From contig NZ_MRCI01000003.1 of NCBI RefSeq assembly GCF_001922575.1, positions 124,001 to 188,000 of the forward strand: 64,000 bases of DNA, written 5' to 3'. The position numbers and the translations under genes were made by a program. The notes under the pieces are model-generated. The model searched no databases and was not told the origin of the DNA. It worked only from the letters and a program-made list of their open reading frames with translations. Positions 36,780 through 45,818 of the stretch are shown here, piece by piece. This stretch comes from Neptunomonas phycophila (lineage in GTDB: Bacteria > Pseudomonadota > Gammaproteobacteria > Pseudomonadales > Balneatricaceae). The first letter of the stretch is position 1. Every line of letters starts with the position of its first letter.

Positions 36780-37600
36780 ATGAAAAATATCATTAAATTT
36801 CCCGAGTATCTATCTAGATCTAACAAGGTAATTGCATTGTTAGTCTTTTTTTTGTTTTCGGCAGGCGTTTTATTAAGTGACTATGTAAGCACTGGGTATG
36901 GCGATGAAAAATATAATATAGATATATTCGATGAGATGTATGATGATTATATATATATGATTTCAAAAAATTTGTGGACATAGAATGGGTAAAACATAAG
37001 GAAATGAATGTGGATGTTTATGCAAGTGTTGAAGATTTATATCAGGACTTATATAACTCACATAGGAAAATGAACCTATCCCATAAAATATCGAAATTAT
37101 TATTCTTTTATCTATTTCCTGTTTACTGTTTATTATTTTTTCTCTTCTACCCCAAAATGCACCCTATAGTGGTTAACCGCTCCAAAGGCATCATCTACAC
37201 GGTACGCCGGGGTCAAGTCTACTTGTACAAAGTGGGTAAAGTAGAAGAAAGGCAGACAGAGCTCATTCATAAAGACGGAGAGCCGGTGCTTACTTACAAA
37301 TCGATGGGTTGCACCACGCTGTGGCTTGATTCGATTAAAACGGGGAGACGGAAAAAATTCTATGCTGGCTACTACCCGCCTAGCCCATTTATGGCAGGTG
37401 ATATATTTTTTAAAATATGTGCAGCATTGATGGATAACCATATTTTTCCTGACAAAGATTTACCTTTGGAGGATAAATGGAAGCCAATCCGTTGGCTTTT
37501 TGAGATATCTTTATACCCTTCATTTCTGCATAAGAAGGTTGACCACCCCACCTATTTAGCGCAGATAGAGGCTTACTTAGATGCGCACCCAAAATGCTGA
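36780..37600 (+). pseudogene. frameshifted paralogue of the two-TM membrane protein
   Basis: Two overlapping ORFs, 36780-36983 and 36974-37600, join into one ~272-aa protein if one A is added to the A6 run at 36965-36970 (reading then continues SKKFVDIEWVKHKE). The first part carries membrane segment one (VIALLVFFLFSAGVLLSDYV). The second carries segment two (LLFFYLFPVYCLLFFLF), then VVNRSKGIIYTVRRGQVYLYKV, aligned to the intact copy's VVFDKKRRLIYTVKDGKVYYHKV. It could be a true mutation, a phase-variable tract or a sequencing error. Very A+T-rich. Confidence 0.65.
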
Positions 37601-37624
37601 AAGCTATGATAGTAAATCACCGTC

Positions 37625-37655
37625 AAACTAAGGTATGCCTTCCTTACCTTAGTTT
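37625..37655. terminator. bidirectional terminator between island and cyclase gene
   Basis: AAACTAAGGTA (37625-37635) pairs perfectly with TACCTTAGTTT (37645-37655) around a 9-nt loop. It overlaps the stop codon of the convergent cyclase gene. Confidence 0.75.
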
Positions 37656-39226
37656 GTTAAATTATCAGCCACTACAACTCTGTTTCGGCCTTGGTTTTTA
37701 GCAGAGTAAAGGGCTTTGTCAGCTAAGCTTAACGATTCTTCAACTGTAACTTCGCTATCAACAGACCAAAAAGAAAGGCCTAGCGAGATGGTGATGTTGT
37801 GTACGTTGTCTGGCATTTCGCTCAGTTCTGTATTGGCTCGTAAACGCTCTGCGAGGACGGTGGCGGCCTTAAGGTCTGTTCCCGGTAATAACATAAGGAA
37901 TTCCTCTCCACCTGAACGACACAGTACGTCAGCACCTCTAAAACTGTCAGTCATGAGTTTGGCTACCAACTGAATGACCTTATCACCCATATCATGCCCA
38001 AAATTGTCATTGATACGTTTAAAGTGATCTATGTCGATAGCAATTATTGAAAAAGATTTATGGTTCTTTTGTAGCTCGGTAATCATGACTTTTAACCCAC
38101 GGCGGTTATAAAGCTTTGTCATGGGGTCTGTTAATGAATCCAAGTTAAGTTTGTTTATTCTTTGGTTAACTAAGTTCATTCCGCTTAATAAAGCCTGCTT
38201 AATCCTGTCGGCTTCAAAATACCATGAGCGTATACTGCGTATTCGATCATTGATGAAATGTGAGTCAAGGTCTTCTACGGCACTCGCTAGTTTGCCAAGA
38301 GGCTGCGAAATTAAGTAGGTGCAAAACCAAATAAATACCAACGTTAATATCGCCAAAGGAACAGTATTAATAATCACTTTTTTAATCTGGGAATTAAGCT
38401 CAGCTAACGTGATCGACACCGGCTTTTGGGCCACTACGCCCCACCCACTAATCGGGATATATGCATAGCCTGCAAGCATGTCTACCCCTTTACTGTTAAC
38501 CACTCTGTCTGCTCCCGAGTTGCCTTTAATAACAGTATCAATAACGGAGTTGTTTGTAATAATCTCGCCCACCCGGTTGGGGTGATAGATAAGCCTTTTA
38601 TGTTTGTCGACGACGTACAGGTAAGAGCTATCACGATGATAGTGCTCACCTAGAATAGAGTTTAAAATGTTTTCTTTTTCTAAATAAAATGACCCGCCCA
38701 CATAACCTAAATAGCGTTTATCAGCCGAAAAAATAGGATAGCTTTGTACAATAATATAATTATTTACTGCTGATATATAAGGATCACTGATAATCGGTTT
38801 TTTGAGCTCTATTGCTTCGATGGAACCGGCGGAACGTATTTTTACTCCTTTTAACGGTATGCTCGTTGGGTGGAATGAGAGCATAGTCCCATCATTTCTC
38901 ACCACAAAAACAGAGTTGAAGTTATTATTCTGCATTAATAATCGCTCTGTTTCTGCTGTTAACACAGCGTCATCATCCATCTTGTCTTGTAGCGTTTTGG
39001 CACTGTAGGCGAGCTGCTGTTGGCTGGATAAAAGGAATTGCTCTGTACTATAGGCGAGCTTAGCCGCATATACTCTGTTTGACTCTAGAGTATTGTTGAT
39101 TATTATTTCACGCTGGACACTATAACTTGCATAAATAGTGTTTATAAATGTAATGATCGCAATAAATATAGAAAGTAATAATATTAATCGCTTTAAATCA
39201 ATACGGAATTTAAAAGGTGAAGGCAT
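37649..39226 (-). CDS. Cache-sensor diguanylate cyclase
   Basis: 525 aa. N-terminal membrane segment (LILLLSIFIAIITFINTIYA), a periplasmic dCache sensor (about 35-275, with FVVRNDGTMLSFHP, PIISDPYIS, YVGGSFYLEKEN and GWGVVAQ), a second membrane segment near 285-305, a HAMP-like linker, then GGDEF beginning SLTDPMTKLYNRRGL. The active site is GGEEF (CRSGGEEFLML), and the metal motif is DIDHFKRINDNFGHDMGD. The inhibitory I-site is present as RGAD five residues before GGEEF, unlike the cyclase at 19.1 kb. The ligand is unknown; dCache sensors often bind amino or carboxylic acids. It has a very A+T-rich upstream region (39227-39310). Confidence 0.88.
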   Translation of the reverse strand: MPSPFKFRIDLKRLILLLSIFIAIITFINTIYASYSVQREIIINNTLESNRVYAAKLAYSTEQFLLSSQQQLAYSAKTLQDKMDDDAVLTAETERLLMQNNNFNSVFVVRNDGTMLSFHPTSIPLKGVKIRSAGSIEAIELKKPIISDPYISAVNNYIIVQSYPIFSADKRYLGYVGGSFYLEKENILNSILGEHYHRDSSYLYVVDKHKRLIYHPNRVGEIITNNSVIDTVIKGNSGADRVVNSKGVDMLAGYAYIPISGWGVVAQKPVSITLAELNSQIKKVIINTVPLAILTLVFIWFCTYLISQPLGKLASAVEDLDSHFINDRIRSIRSWYFEADRIKQALLSGMNLVNQRINKLNLDSLTDPMTKLYNRRGLKVMITELQKNHKSFSIIAIDIDHFKRINDNFGHDMGDKVIQLVAKLMTDSFRGADVLCRSGGEEFLMLLPGTDLKAATVLAERLRANTELSEMPDNVHNITISLGLSFWSVDSEVTVEESLSLADKALYSAKNQGRNRVVVADNLTN

Positions 39227-39486
39227 GGTTATCCATTAAATATTTTACTTATATAATTTACATTTTTAATAAAATATTTTATTAAAACAGTTTTTAAAAA
39301 TTTGGGTATATCCTTATTTTGTATGCTGCATACAAGCGTTTAAAACCCTTAACGCTTGTAGCACTATAGTTGAAAATAGAGTGCGATGCACAATAAAAAA
39401 ATCGATAGTGGTGCACATAAAAGCGGATTCTAAGCCTCTGAAGCAGGGCGATGAAGCGGTTTGATACGCCTTTGTATTACCAAAAC

Positions 39487-40716
39487 TTATCGAGTATTCC
39501 TCGAATGAGGGAGTTTGATTGAAATCAAGGTGGCTGCTATCAAGAAGGCCGTCGAAATCCATAGGCATGCTTGAAGGCCTGAGCTACCTTGGCCTGCTAA
39601 TTGGAAAACCCAGCCAGAGAGCACAGTACCTATTAAGCGTCCCATCGCATTGGACATGTAATAGAAGCCTACATCTAAGGACACACCATCATTACCTGCA
39701 TAGCTGACAATAAGGTAGCTGTGCAACGAAGAGTTTACAGCAAATACAGCGCCAAAAAGCGTGAGACCACAGATGAGTAAGGTTGCAGGGTTCAGCTCTA
39801 GCATCAGACCTATGGCAATCAGCCCTGGTAATACCGTTAGTGATAACGCCCACCATGTTGCACTGAGACCGTCAGGCACTTTACCTGAGGCTTTACCGGT
39901 AATACGAGGGGCAAATGCTTGCACTATTCCGTACCCAATCACCCACAAAGCTAAAAAGCCGCCAGTTTGGCTGTGATTCCAATCGAGTGTTTGAGAGAGA
40001 AAAACAGGCAAGGCCACAACAAACCATACATCGCGGGCACCAAATAAGAACATTCTGGCGGCCGACAGAATATTGATCGCCGGGCTTTTCGAGAAAATAT
40101 CCCGAAATTTCGGTTTGTTTTTGGCTTTACCCAGATCACGTTTGAGTAAGAGTATGCTCAATATCCAAACGATTGCTAGCGCGCCCGCCATGGATGCCAC
40201 TGCCCCAGAAAAGCCAAGTACAGAGAGTAAAAAACCTCCTAGGAAAAAACCGATGCCTTTTAATGTGTTTTTTGAGCCTGTTAGTAGAGCAACCCAGTAA
40301 TACAGTTTACCTTCTGCTTCAGGGGGAACCAGTAGCTTTATTGAGCTTTTGGCACTCATCTTGTTGAGATCTTTAGCGATACCCGATAAAGCTTGAGCCG
40401 CCATAACCCATATGACTGTTAACCACGAGCTAGGCACTAACAACATAGCTAGCGCGGCCACTTGCAACGCCAGTCCAATATTCATGGTGCGATTTAGCCC
40501 CATGTGCGCCCCAATCCAGCCGCCTACTAAATTAGTAATGACACCAAACACCTCGTAAAACAAGAAAAGCAGAGCAATGTCTAGAGGGGAGTAACCTAGG
40601 CTATGAAAGTGCAGCACAACTAACATGCGCAAAGCACCATCGGTAAGCGTAAACGCCCAATAGTTACCGGTGACTACTAAGTATTGACGAATAGCAGGGG
40701 GCAGGTGGCTTAGCAT
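39487..40716 (-). CDS. arsJ: ArsJ, MFS-type organoarsenical efflux permease
   Basis: 409-aa MFS-like inner-membrane transporter with about twelve hydrophobic segments. ArsJ exports 1-arseno-3-phosphoglycerate, made when GAPDH accepts arsenate in place of phosphate; the product breaks down outside, giving net arsenate extrusion. The identity rests on the opening YLVVTGNYWAFTLTDGALRMLVV, on ALSGIAKDLNKMSAKSSIK, and on direct linkage to a GAPDH and an ArsR-containing regulator. Its ATG abuts the gapdh stop (TAAATG). Confidence 0.9.
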   Translation of the reverse strand: MLSHLPPAIRQYLVVTGNYWAFTLTDGALRMLVVLHFHSLGYSPLDIALLFLFYEVFGVITNLVGGWIGAHMGLNRTMNIGLALQVAALAMLLVPSSWLTVIWVMAAQALSGIAKDLNKMSAKSSIKLLVPPEAEGKLYYWVALLTGSKNTLKGIGFFLGGFLLSVLGFSGAVASMAGALAIVWILSILLLKRDLGKAKNKPKFRDIFSKSPAINILSAARMFLFGARDVWFVVALPVFLSQTLDWNHSQTGGFLALWVIGYGIVQAFAPRITGKASGKVPDGLSATWWALSLTVLPGLIAIGLMLELNPATLLICGLTLFGAVFAVNSSLHSYLIVSYAGNDGVSLDVGFYYMSNAMGRLIGTVLSGWVFQLAGQGSSGLQACLWISTAFLIAATLISIKLPHSRNTR

Positions 40717-41718
40717 TTATGAGCATCCTACTTTTAAGGTGAGCTCTGCAGTTCGATTAGCATAACCCCACTCGTTGTCGTACCAAGTATAGAGTTTCAC
40801 CTGCGTACCGTTGACCACCATAGTAGATAGGGCGTCAATGATGCTAGAGCGAGGGTCCGTTTTGTAATCAATAGAAACCAGAGGGCGTTCTTCATAACCT
40901 AGGATACCGTTTAGATCACTATCGGCAGCGGCTTTTAGTAAGGCGTTGACTTCTTGGACGCTGGTGTCGCGTTCAACCTCAAATACACAGTCGGTTAATG
41001 ATGCGTTGGCTAAAGGTACACGAATGGCATGTCCATTCAGCTTACCCTTAAGTTCCGGAAAAATATGCGTAATAGCCGTCGCAGATCCGGTTGTTGTTGG
41101 GATAAGGCTCATCCCGCAGGCACGCGCTCGGCGAAGGTCTTTATGGGGAGCGTCCAAAATAGTTTGTGTGTTGGTGATATCGTGGATTGTCGTCATGGAG
41201 CCATGTTTGATGCCAAGTTGCTCATGGATGACTTTGACAACCGGTGCTAAACAGTTGGTGGTGCAAGACGCGGCGGTCACGATTGGGTGCTGAGCGGGAT
41301 CGTAAAGATGGTCATTAACACCCATAACAATATTGAGAATGCCGTCCTCTTTAACCGGTGCAGTGACTACAACGCGCTTTACGCCTTGATCTAAGTAAGC
41401 TTGAAGTAGCGCTTTGGTTTTCATTTTTCCGGATGCTTCAATCACCACGTCACAAGCTGACCAGTCGGTCTCTTGTATTGCCTTATTGTGGCTTAAGGTG
41501 ATTTTATGCTGGCCAATTAACATCGTATCTTCTTTAGCTGTCGCCTCATGCTCCCAACGCCCATGCACAGAATCAAAGTTCATTAGATGAGCCAACGTTG
41601 CTGCATCGCCAGCAGGATCATTGATATGAGTAATGTCGATATCATCTTGATTAAAAATGGCGCGCATCGTTAAGCGGCCCATGCGACCAAAGCCGTTAAT
41701 ACCTATTTTGATGGTCAT
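40717..41718 (-). CDS. gapdh: ArsJ-associated glyceraldehyde-3-phosphate dehydrogenase
   Basis: 333 aa. Rossmann start [20 protein letters not shown], catalytic cysteine in [15 protein letters not shown], and the C-terminal SWYDNE-like [12 protein letters not shown]. In ars operons this enzyme forms 1-arseno-3-phosphoglycerate for ArsJ. The position between the ArsC-ArsR fusion and arsJ, with zero spacing to arsJ, supports this over a glycolytic role. The D-loop [22 protein letters not shown] is typical of this sub-family. Confidence 0.9.
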   Translation of the reverse strand: MTIKIGINGFGRMGRLTMRAIFNQDDIDITHINDPAGDAATLAHLMNFDSVHGRWEHEATAKEDTMLIGQHKITLSHNKAIQETDWSACDVVIEASGKMKTKALLQAYLDQGVKRVVVTAPVKEDGILNIVMGVNDHLYDPAQHPIVTAASCTTNCLAPVVKVIHEQLGIKHGSMTTIHDITNTQTILDAPHKDLRRARACGMSLIPTTTGSATAITHIFPELKGKLNGHAIRVPLANASLTDCVFEVERDTSVQEVNALLKAAADSDLNGILGYEERPLVSIDYKTDPRSSIIDALSTMVVNGTQVKLYTWYDNEWGYANRTAELTLKVGCS

Positions 41719-41778
41719 CGTTTTTACCTCTCTAAACAGATTGTTTATCCATAGTAGTGGTCATAAATGCATGCTTTA

Positions 41779-42546
41779 TTACACGTTTATGCTTTCTGAA
41801 GACGGCCTTGAGTTCATGCTGTTTAAGCGTCTTGCTGGTGTTTCTAGTAATTGTGAGCTGTGCTCTCGCGTGGTTCTTAGTATGTCTCGCATCCAGTCAT
41901 GTAAGAGAGGATGAATACGGTAGAAAACCCACTGCCCCTGTCGCCTATCTAAGAGCAAGCCTATTTTTCGTAATTGACTGAGGTGCCTTGAAATTTTTGG
42001 CTGAGGGAGGTCGAGAGCTTCCATGAGTTCACAAACGCACAGTTCACCTTCTTGCTCGATGAGCAACAGACTGAGCAGGCGTGTTTCATCGGCTAACGAT
42101 TTATAAAAGTCCAGCGGTTGCAGCGGTTTGATTTCAGAGCTTATATGCTTGCTGTTCACTAAGACGAATAAGCGTATGCGCTCACTCAGCTCCTGTAGCG
42201 TAAGACCAAAAGCTCGTGGGTCACTACTTGCTTTAGGGTCCGGGAAGTCCCAAGCCATGACCACACCGTTGCCGGGCCAATGGCGGCATTCACGATGGGC
42301 CTTGTCACATAAACTAATAACAAAGTCGAAGCGCTGATTTTCTAGGCTTTCAATCGACTTTGATTTGAGATCTTTGGTTTTTAAACCAAAATTTTGCAGT
42401 ACCTCTAGGGTACGAGGATCTATTTCAGAGGGTTCTGTGCCAGCGCTACATACTTCAAATTGATCACCAGCAAAGTGCCGTAACAAAGCTTCTGCTATTT
42501 GGGAGCGAGCAGAATTAGCCGTACAGACAAAAAGAACCCTTTTCAT
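41779..42546 (-). CDS. ArsC-ArsR fusion: LMW-phosphatase-type arsenate reductase plus ArsR repressor
   Basis: 255 aa with two domains. Residues 1-~135 are a low-molecular-weight phosphatase fold: P-loop CTANSAR (Cys8-Arg14) and the aspartate in WDFPDP near 100. Cys80 and Cys87 keep the same spacing from Cys8 as Cys82/Cys89 from Cys10 in thioredoxin-linked ArsC, so the full reductase triad is present. Residues ~145-230 are an ArsR winged helix (KSLADETRLLSLLL, PQPKISRHLSQLRKIGLL) with an arsenite-type CVC pair at Cys170/Cys172. It leads the gapdh-arsJ operon and faces an inverted repeat at 42580-42599. It probably represses the operon and may also reduce arsenate; many such fusions are annotated only as regulators. 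Confidence 0.85.
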   Translation of the reverse strand: MKRVLFVCTANSARSQIAEALLRHFAGDQFEVCSAGTEPSEIDPRTLEVLQNFGLKTKDLKSKSIESLENQRFDFVISLCDKAHRECRHWPGNGVVMAWDFPDPKASSDPRAFGLTLQELSERIRLFVLVNSKHISSEIKPLQPLDFYKSLADETRLLSLLLIEQEGELCVCELMEALDLPQPKISRHLSQLRKIGLLLDRRQGQWVFYRIHPLLHDWMRDILRTTREHSSQLLETPARRLNSMNSRPSSESINV

Positions 42547-42579
42547 TACATAACCTCAACATAATATGACCCGGATTGT

Positions 42580-42599
42580 ATATATGAAAAAACATATAT
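42580..42599. promoter_or_regulatory. inverted repeat, candidate ArsR operator
   Basis: ATATATG-AAAAAA-CATATAT, perfect 7-bp arms, 34 bp upstream of the ArsC-ArsR start. A+T-rich dyads of this kind are usual ArsR sites. Autoregulation is inferred. Confidence 0.55.
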
Positions 42600-42739
42600 G
42601 CAAATTTTAATATGTGTTGGGTTGGATATAAGAAGGTCATCTGCAGAGGTTATCGAGCGCTTCATTAGTGGAGTTGATGAAGGTGTCTGTGCCGTCAGTT
42701 AACGCTTGCTTTCAGAAGGTAGAAATCTATTGAAAGCCT

Positions 42740-43456
42740 TTAGTCGGCTCCTCCGATTACCCTGATCATATTTTTATCGGTTGGCTGGGCGCAAAATAGA
42801 TCGGTATATCGTAGGGTTGCATTAGCATGCTCGCGCATGATCGCTTCAGCACGCGCGCCTTGGCCGTGTGTAATCGCATCAAAGGCGGCATGATGTTGCA
42901 TGTGTGCAAAATTAAATCGACGATATTCACGGGCTAGGTCATGTCGATCAATTGCCAGAGAACTCACAGAAGCAAATGGCATGTGTTCATTACGGTTGAG
43001 TGCAGCGGCAATCGTTGAGTTGTTACTCGCTTCGATGATTAGCGAGTGAAAGCGCTTATTTAAGTCGTGGTATGTCTCTAAGTCTTCTTCGGTGACATAC
43101 CCTTTAGCGAATAAAGAGTCGCCCAACTCTAGGCATGTTTGTAGTTCTTGTTTTTGCTTTTCGGTCACTCCTTTTTCGGCCGCTTGACGAGCGGCTAAGC
43201 CTTCTAGAACTCCTCGTACTTCTACTGAATCGCAAACCTCGTCTCTGGTTACTTCTCTTACCCTATAGCCTCGGCGTTCAAGTTTAATGAGTAGGCCTTC
43301 TTGCTCCAGTGTTCTAAAAGCGATTCTTATTGGTGTTCGCGATACCCCTAAAGCCTCTGCGGTTGGTATTTCGGCAATACGTTCGCCTGCTTTGAGTTCA
43401 CCCGATAGGATCATCTGCCGTAGGGAACTGAGTACGCGTTGACCTGGTTTGCTCAT
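42740..43456 (-). CDS. vanR: GntR/FadR-family repressor, VanR-type
   Basis: 238 aa. N-terminal GntR winged helix (QRVLSSLRQMILSGELKAGERI then EALGVSRTPIRIAFRTLEQEGLL) and a C-terminal FCD helical ligand domain with the metal-binding Asp/His set spread through YHDLNKRFHSLIIEAS and HMQHHAAFDAITHG. It is divergent from vanAB, and three copies of a GGATCC-centred palindrome lie between. Likely a vanillate-responsive repressor of vanAB and itself; the ligand is inferred from the targets. Confidence 0.85.
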   Translation of the reverse strand: MSKPGQRVLSSLRQMILSGELKAGERIAEIPTAEALGVSRTPIRIAFRTLEQEGLLIKLERRGYRVREVTRDEVCDSVEVRGVLEGLAARQAAEKGVTEKQKQELQTCLELGDSLFAKGYVTEEDLETYHDLNKRFHSLIIEASNNSTIAAALNRNEHMPFASVSSLAIDRHDLAREYRRFNFAHMQHHAAFDAITHGQGARAEAIMREHANATLRYTDLFCAQPTDKNMIRVIGGAD

Positions 43457-43536
43457 TTTAACCTCATAAATATAGCCAATGTCCTAATAAGACCGTCTTC
43501 ACATTGAGTCATGTCCACAGTGGATGTTAGCACCAT

Positions 43537-43548
43537 ATTGGATCCAAT
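43537..43548. promoter_or_regulatory. VanR operator O1
   Basis: ATTGGATCCAAT, a perfect palindrome (14 bp with flanking T/A), about 80 bp upstream of the vanR start. It is identical to O3. Confidence 0.75.
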
Positions 43549-43632
43549 AAACCGTTAAGCACTTGTTTTGATAGGCCGTGAGTATGAAGCTTTTAGTGAT
43601 GAAATAGCGTTTTTTAATGATTAACTGTCATC

Positions 43633-43644
43633 TATGGATCCAAT
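43633..43644. promoter_or_regulatory. VanR operator O2
   Basis: TTATGGATCCAAT-type copy, with one mismatch in the left arm relative to O1 and O3. It lies just upstream of the TTGACA (43659-43664) that may be the vanA -35. Confidence 0.65.
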
Positions 43645-43684
43645 AATGTGTGTTTTTATTGACAATATGGATATTTGATGGAAA

Positions 43685-43696
43685 ATTGGATCCAAT
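43685..43696. promoter_or_regulatory. VanR operator O3
   Basis: ATTGGATCCAAT again, downstream of TTGACA at 43659-43664, so it would overlap the -10/start region of vanA. This placement suits repression by blocking polymerase. Confidence 0.75.
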
Positions 43697-43724
43697 AATT
43701 CTAAAAACACGCTGGGTCCTTTCT

Positions 43725-44765
43725 ATGTTTCTAAAAAATACTTGGTATGTCGCCTGTACTGCTGATGAGGTGACAGACAAACCCCTAGGACGAACAATCT
43801 GTGGCGAGCGGATTGTGTTCTATCGAGGTAAAGAGAACCAAATAGCAGCCGTTGAAAACTTTTGTCCGCATCGAGGAGCGCCACTATCGCTTGGGTATGT
43901 GGAAGATGGGTTACTGGTTTGTGGTTACCATGGCTTAAAAATGGGGTGCGGGGGTAAAACCGAATCAATGCCTGAGCAGCGCGTTGAGGGGTTTCCTGAG
44001 ATACGTGCCTATCCAGTTGTGGAGCGCTATGGCTTCATTTGGGTATGGACCGGTGAGGCGGCGTTAGCGTCTCCTGATGAAATTCCAGAGCTAGAGTGGG
44101 CTGAGAACCCTGAGTGGGGGTATGGGGGAGGGTTGTTTCATATTAACTGCGATTATCGGTTGATGATTGATAACCTAATGGACCTAACCCATGAAACGTA
44201 TGTGCATGCGAGTAGTATTGGTCAAAAAGAAATAGACGAAGCGCCGGTCTCCACAAAGAAAGAGGGGATGAGTGTCACAACGAGTCGTTTTATTGAAAAT
44301 ATAATAGCTCCACCATTTTGGCAGGCTGCCTTGCGTGCAAATAATCTGGCGGATGATGTTCCTGTTGATCGTTGGCAGATCTGTCGTTTTACACCGCCTA
44401 GCCATGTCATGATTGAGGTGGGCGTCGCTCACGCCGGTAAGGGCGGATATGATGCTGATCCGGCCCACAAAGCCAGTAGTATCGTGGTGGACTTTATTAC
44501 ACCTGAAACAGAAACGTCGATTTGGTACTTTTGGGGAATGGCACGCCAGTTCAAACCGGATGATCAGGAACTGACCGCTCAAATTCGTGAAGGACAAGGG
44601 AAGATCTTTACCGAAGACCTCGAGATGCTTGAATCTCAGCAGCAAAACCTCTTAGCGCATCCTGACCGAAGCCTTCTAAAACTTAATATAGATTCGGGTG
44701 GGGTTCAGTCGCGACGAATCATTGATCGTTTGCTGAAAGCAGAAGGCCGCCTCAATGAAAGTTGA
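43725..44765 (+). CDS. vanA: vanillate O-demethylase oxygenase subunit
   Basis: Rieske non-haem iron oxygenase that converts vanillate to protocatechuate and formaldehyde. From ATG 43725 (MFLKNTWYVACTADEV) it is 346 aa. Rieske ligands are Cys47/His49 (CPHRGAPLSLG) and Cys66/His69 (CGYHG). The catalytic iron site lies in DYRLMIDNLMDLTHETYVH, and the stretch SSIGQKEIDEAPV is nearly identical to Pseudomonas VanA as I recall it. The frame is open to 43650, but that extension contains operator O3, so the shorter start is preferred. Paired with vanB 54 bp downstream. Confidence 0.93.
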   Translation: MFLKNTWYVACTADEVTDKPLGRTICGERIVFYRGKENQIAAVENFCPHRGAPLSLGYVEDGLLVCGYHGLKMGCGGKTESMPEQRVEGFPEIRAYPVVERYGFIWVWTGEAALASPDEIPELEWAENPEWGYGGGLFHINCDYRLMIDNLMDLTHETYVHASSIGQKEIDEAPVSTKKEGMSVTTSRFIENIIAPPFWQAALRANNLADDVPVDRWQICRFTPPSHVMIEVGVAHAGKGGYDADPAHKASSIVVDFITPETETSIWYFWGMARQFKPDDQELTAQIREGQGKIFTEDLEMLESQQQNLLAHPDRSLLKLNIDSGGVQSRRIIDRLLKAEGRLNES

Positions 44766-44819
44766 ACGCATTTAATCAATCTAACCATCTGTTCATAATA
44801 AAAAGCTAGGAAAGTTGTC

Positions 44820-45773
44820 ATGATTGAAGTGTTTGTGTCTTCCAAACAGTTAGAAGCCGAGGATATCTATGTATTTCGGCTGGAGCGGTCTAATGGTGAA
44901 GCTTTACCGTCATTTAGTGCGGGAGCTCATATTGATGTGCATTTACCCAACGGCATAATCCGGCAATATTCGCTGTGTAATCATTCTGATGAAACCCACT
45001 GTTATGAAATAGGCGTGCTTAAAGATCCCGCATCAAGGGGAGGTTCTTTAGCGATGCATCAGTTAATTAATGAAGGAGATCGACTTCTCATTAGTGAGCC
45101 ACGTAACCACTTTCCTTTAGTGCATGGTGCGCAAAGGAGCCTGCTGTTTGCGGGGGGAATCGGTGTCACTCCTATTCTGTGCATGGCTGAAAGGTTATCG
45201 CACAGCAGTGCAGATTTTGAGATGCACTACTGCACGAGGTCTGAAAACCGCACGGCCTTCGTGGAGCGCATTCAGTCATCTTCATTTAAAAATAAGGTGC
45301 ATTTTCATTTTGATGATGGCGCGGCCGTTCAAAAGCTTGAAGCAGAAAAATTGTTAGCTAATCCAGTACCGGGTACTCACATTTATGTATGTGGACCTGG
45401 TGGTTTTATGGAGCATATCCTCAGTACAGCAAAAGCGAAGGGGTGGCCGCAAGATCAAGTGCATCGTGAATACTTTGCCGCAGCACCTATTGACCACAGT
45501 GCTGATGACAGCTTTGAGATTAAGCTCAGTAGCACAGGTCAAGTCTTTGAAGTCCCCGCAGATAAGTCTGTCATTGATGTGCTAGAAGATAACGACATTG
45601 ATGTACAGTTTTCGTGTGAGACGGGAGTGTGCGGTACGTGCGTAACGCGAATACTGGAAGGTGAGCCAGACCACAGGGACTCTTTTTTTACTGAAGCCGA
45701 GCGAGAGAAGAACGACAAATTTACACCGTGTTGCTCTAGAGCTAAGACCCGACAGCTGGTGCTCGATATCTAA
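44820..45773 (+). CDS. vanB: vanillate O-demethylase reductase subunit
   Basis: 317-aa electron-transfer partner of VanA. It has an FNR-type flavin domain (RQYSLCNHSDE), an NAD domain (LLFAGGIGVTPILCMAE and YVCGPGGFMEHIL), and a C-terminal plant-type 2Fe-2S cluster with ligands in CETGVCGTC and a fourth cysteine in FTPCCSRA. It passes NADH electrons to the Rieske centre. It is followed 45 bp later by a TRAP binding protein. Confidence 0.92.
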   Translation: MIEVFVSSKQLEAEDIYVFRLERSNGEALPSFSAGAHIDVHLPNGIIRQYSLCNHSDETHCYEIGVLKDPASRGGSLAMHQLINEGDRLLISEPRNHFPLVHGAQRSLLFAGGIGVTPILCMAERLSHSSADFEMHYCTRSENRTAFVERIQSSSFKNKVHFHFDDGAAVQKLEAEKLLANPVPGTHIYVCGPGGFMEHILSTAKAKGWPQDQVHREYFAAAPIDHSADDSFEIKLSSTGQVFEVPADKSVIDVLEDNDIDVQFSCETGVCGTCVTRILEGEPDHRDSFFTEAEREKNDKFTPCCSRAKTRQLVLDI

Positions 45774-45818
45774 ATCTGGACATCAGACCCGACACCGATA
45801 AACCAATAATAATAGGAA

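Noticed and set aside
39314-39568. 84-codon reverse ORF at the arsJ 3' end
   Set aside because: It overlaps arsJ in another frame, with no RBS and no conserved features.
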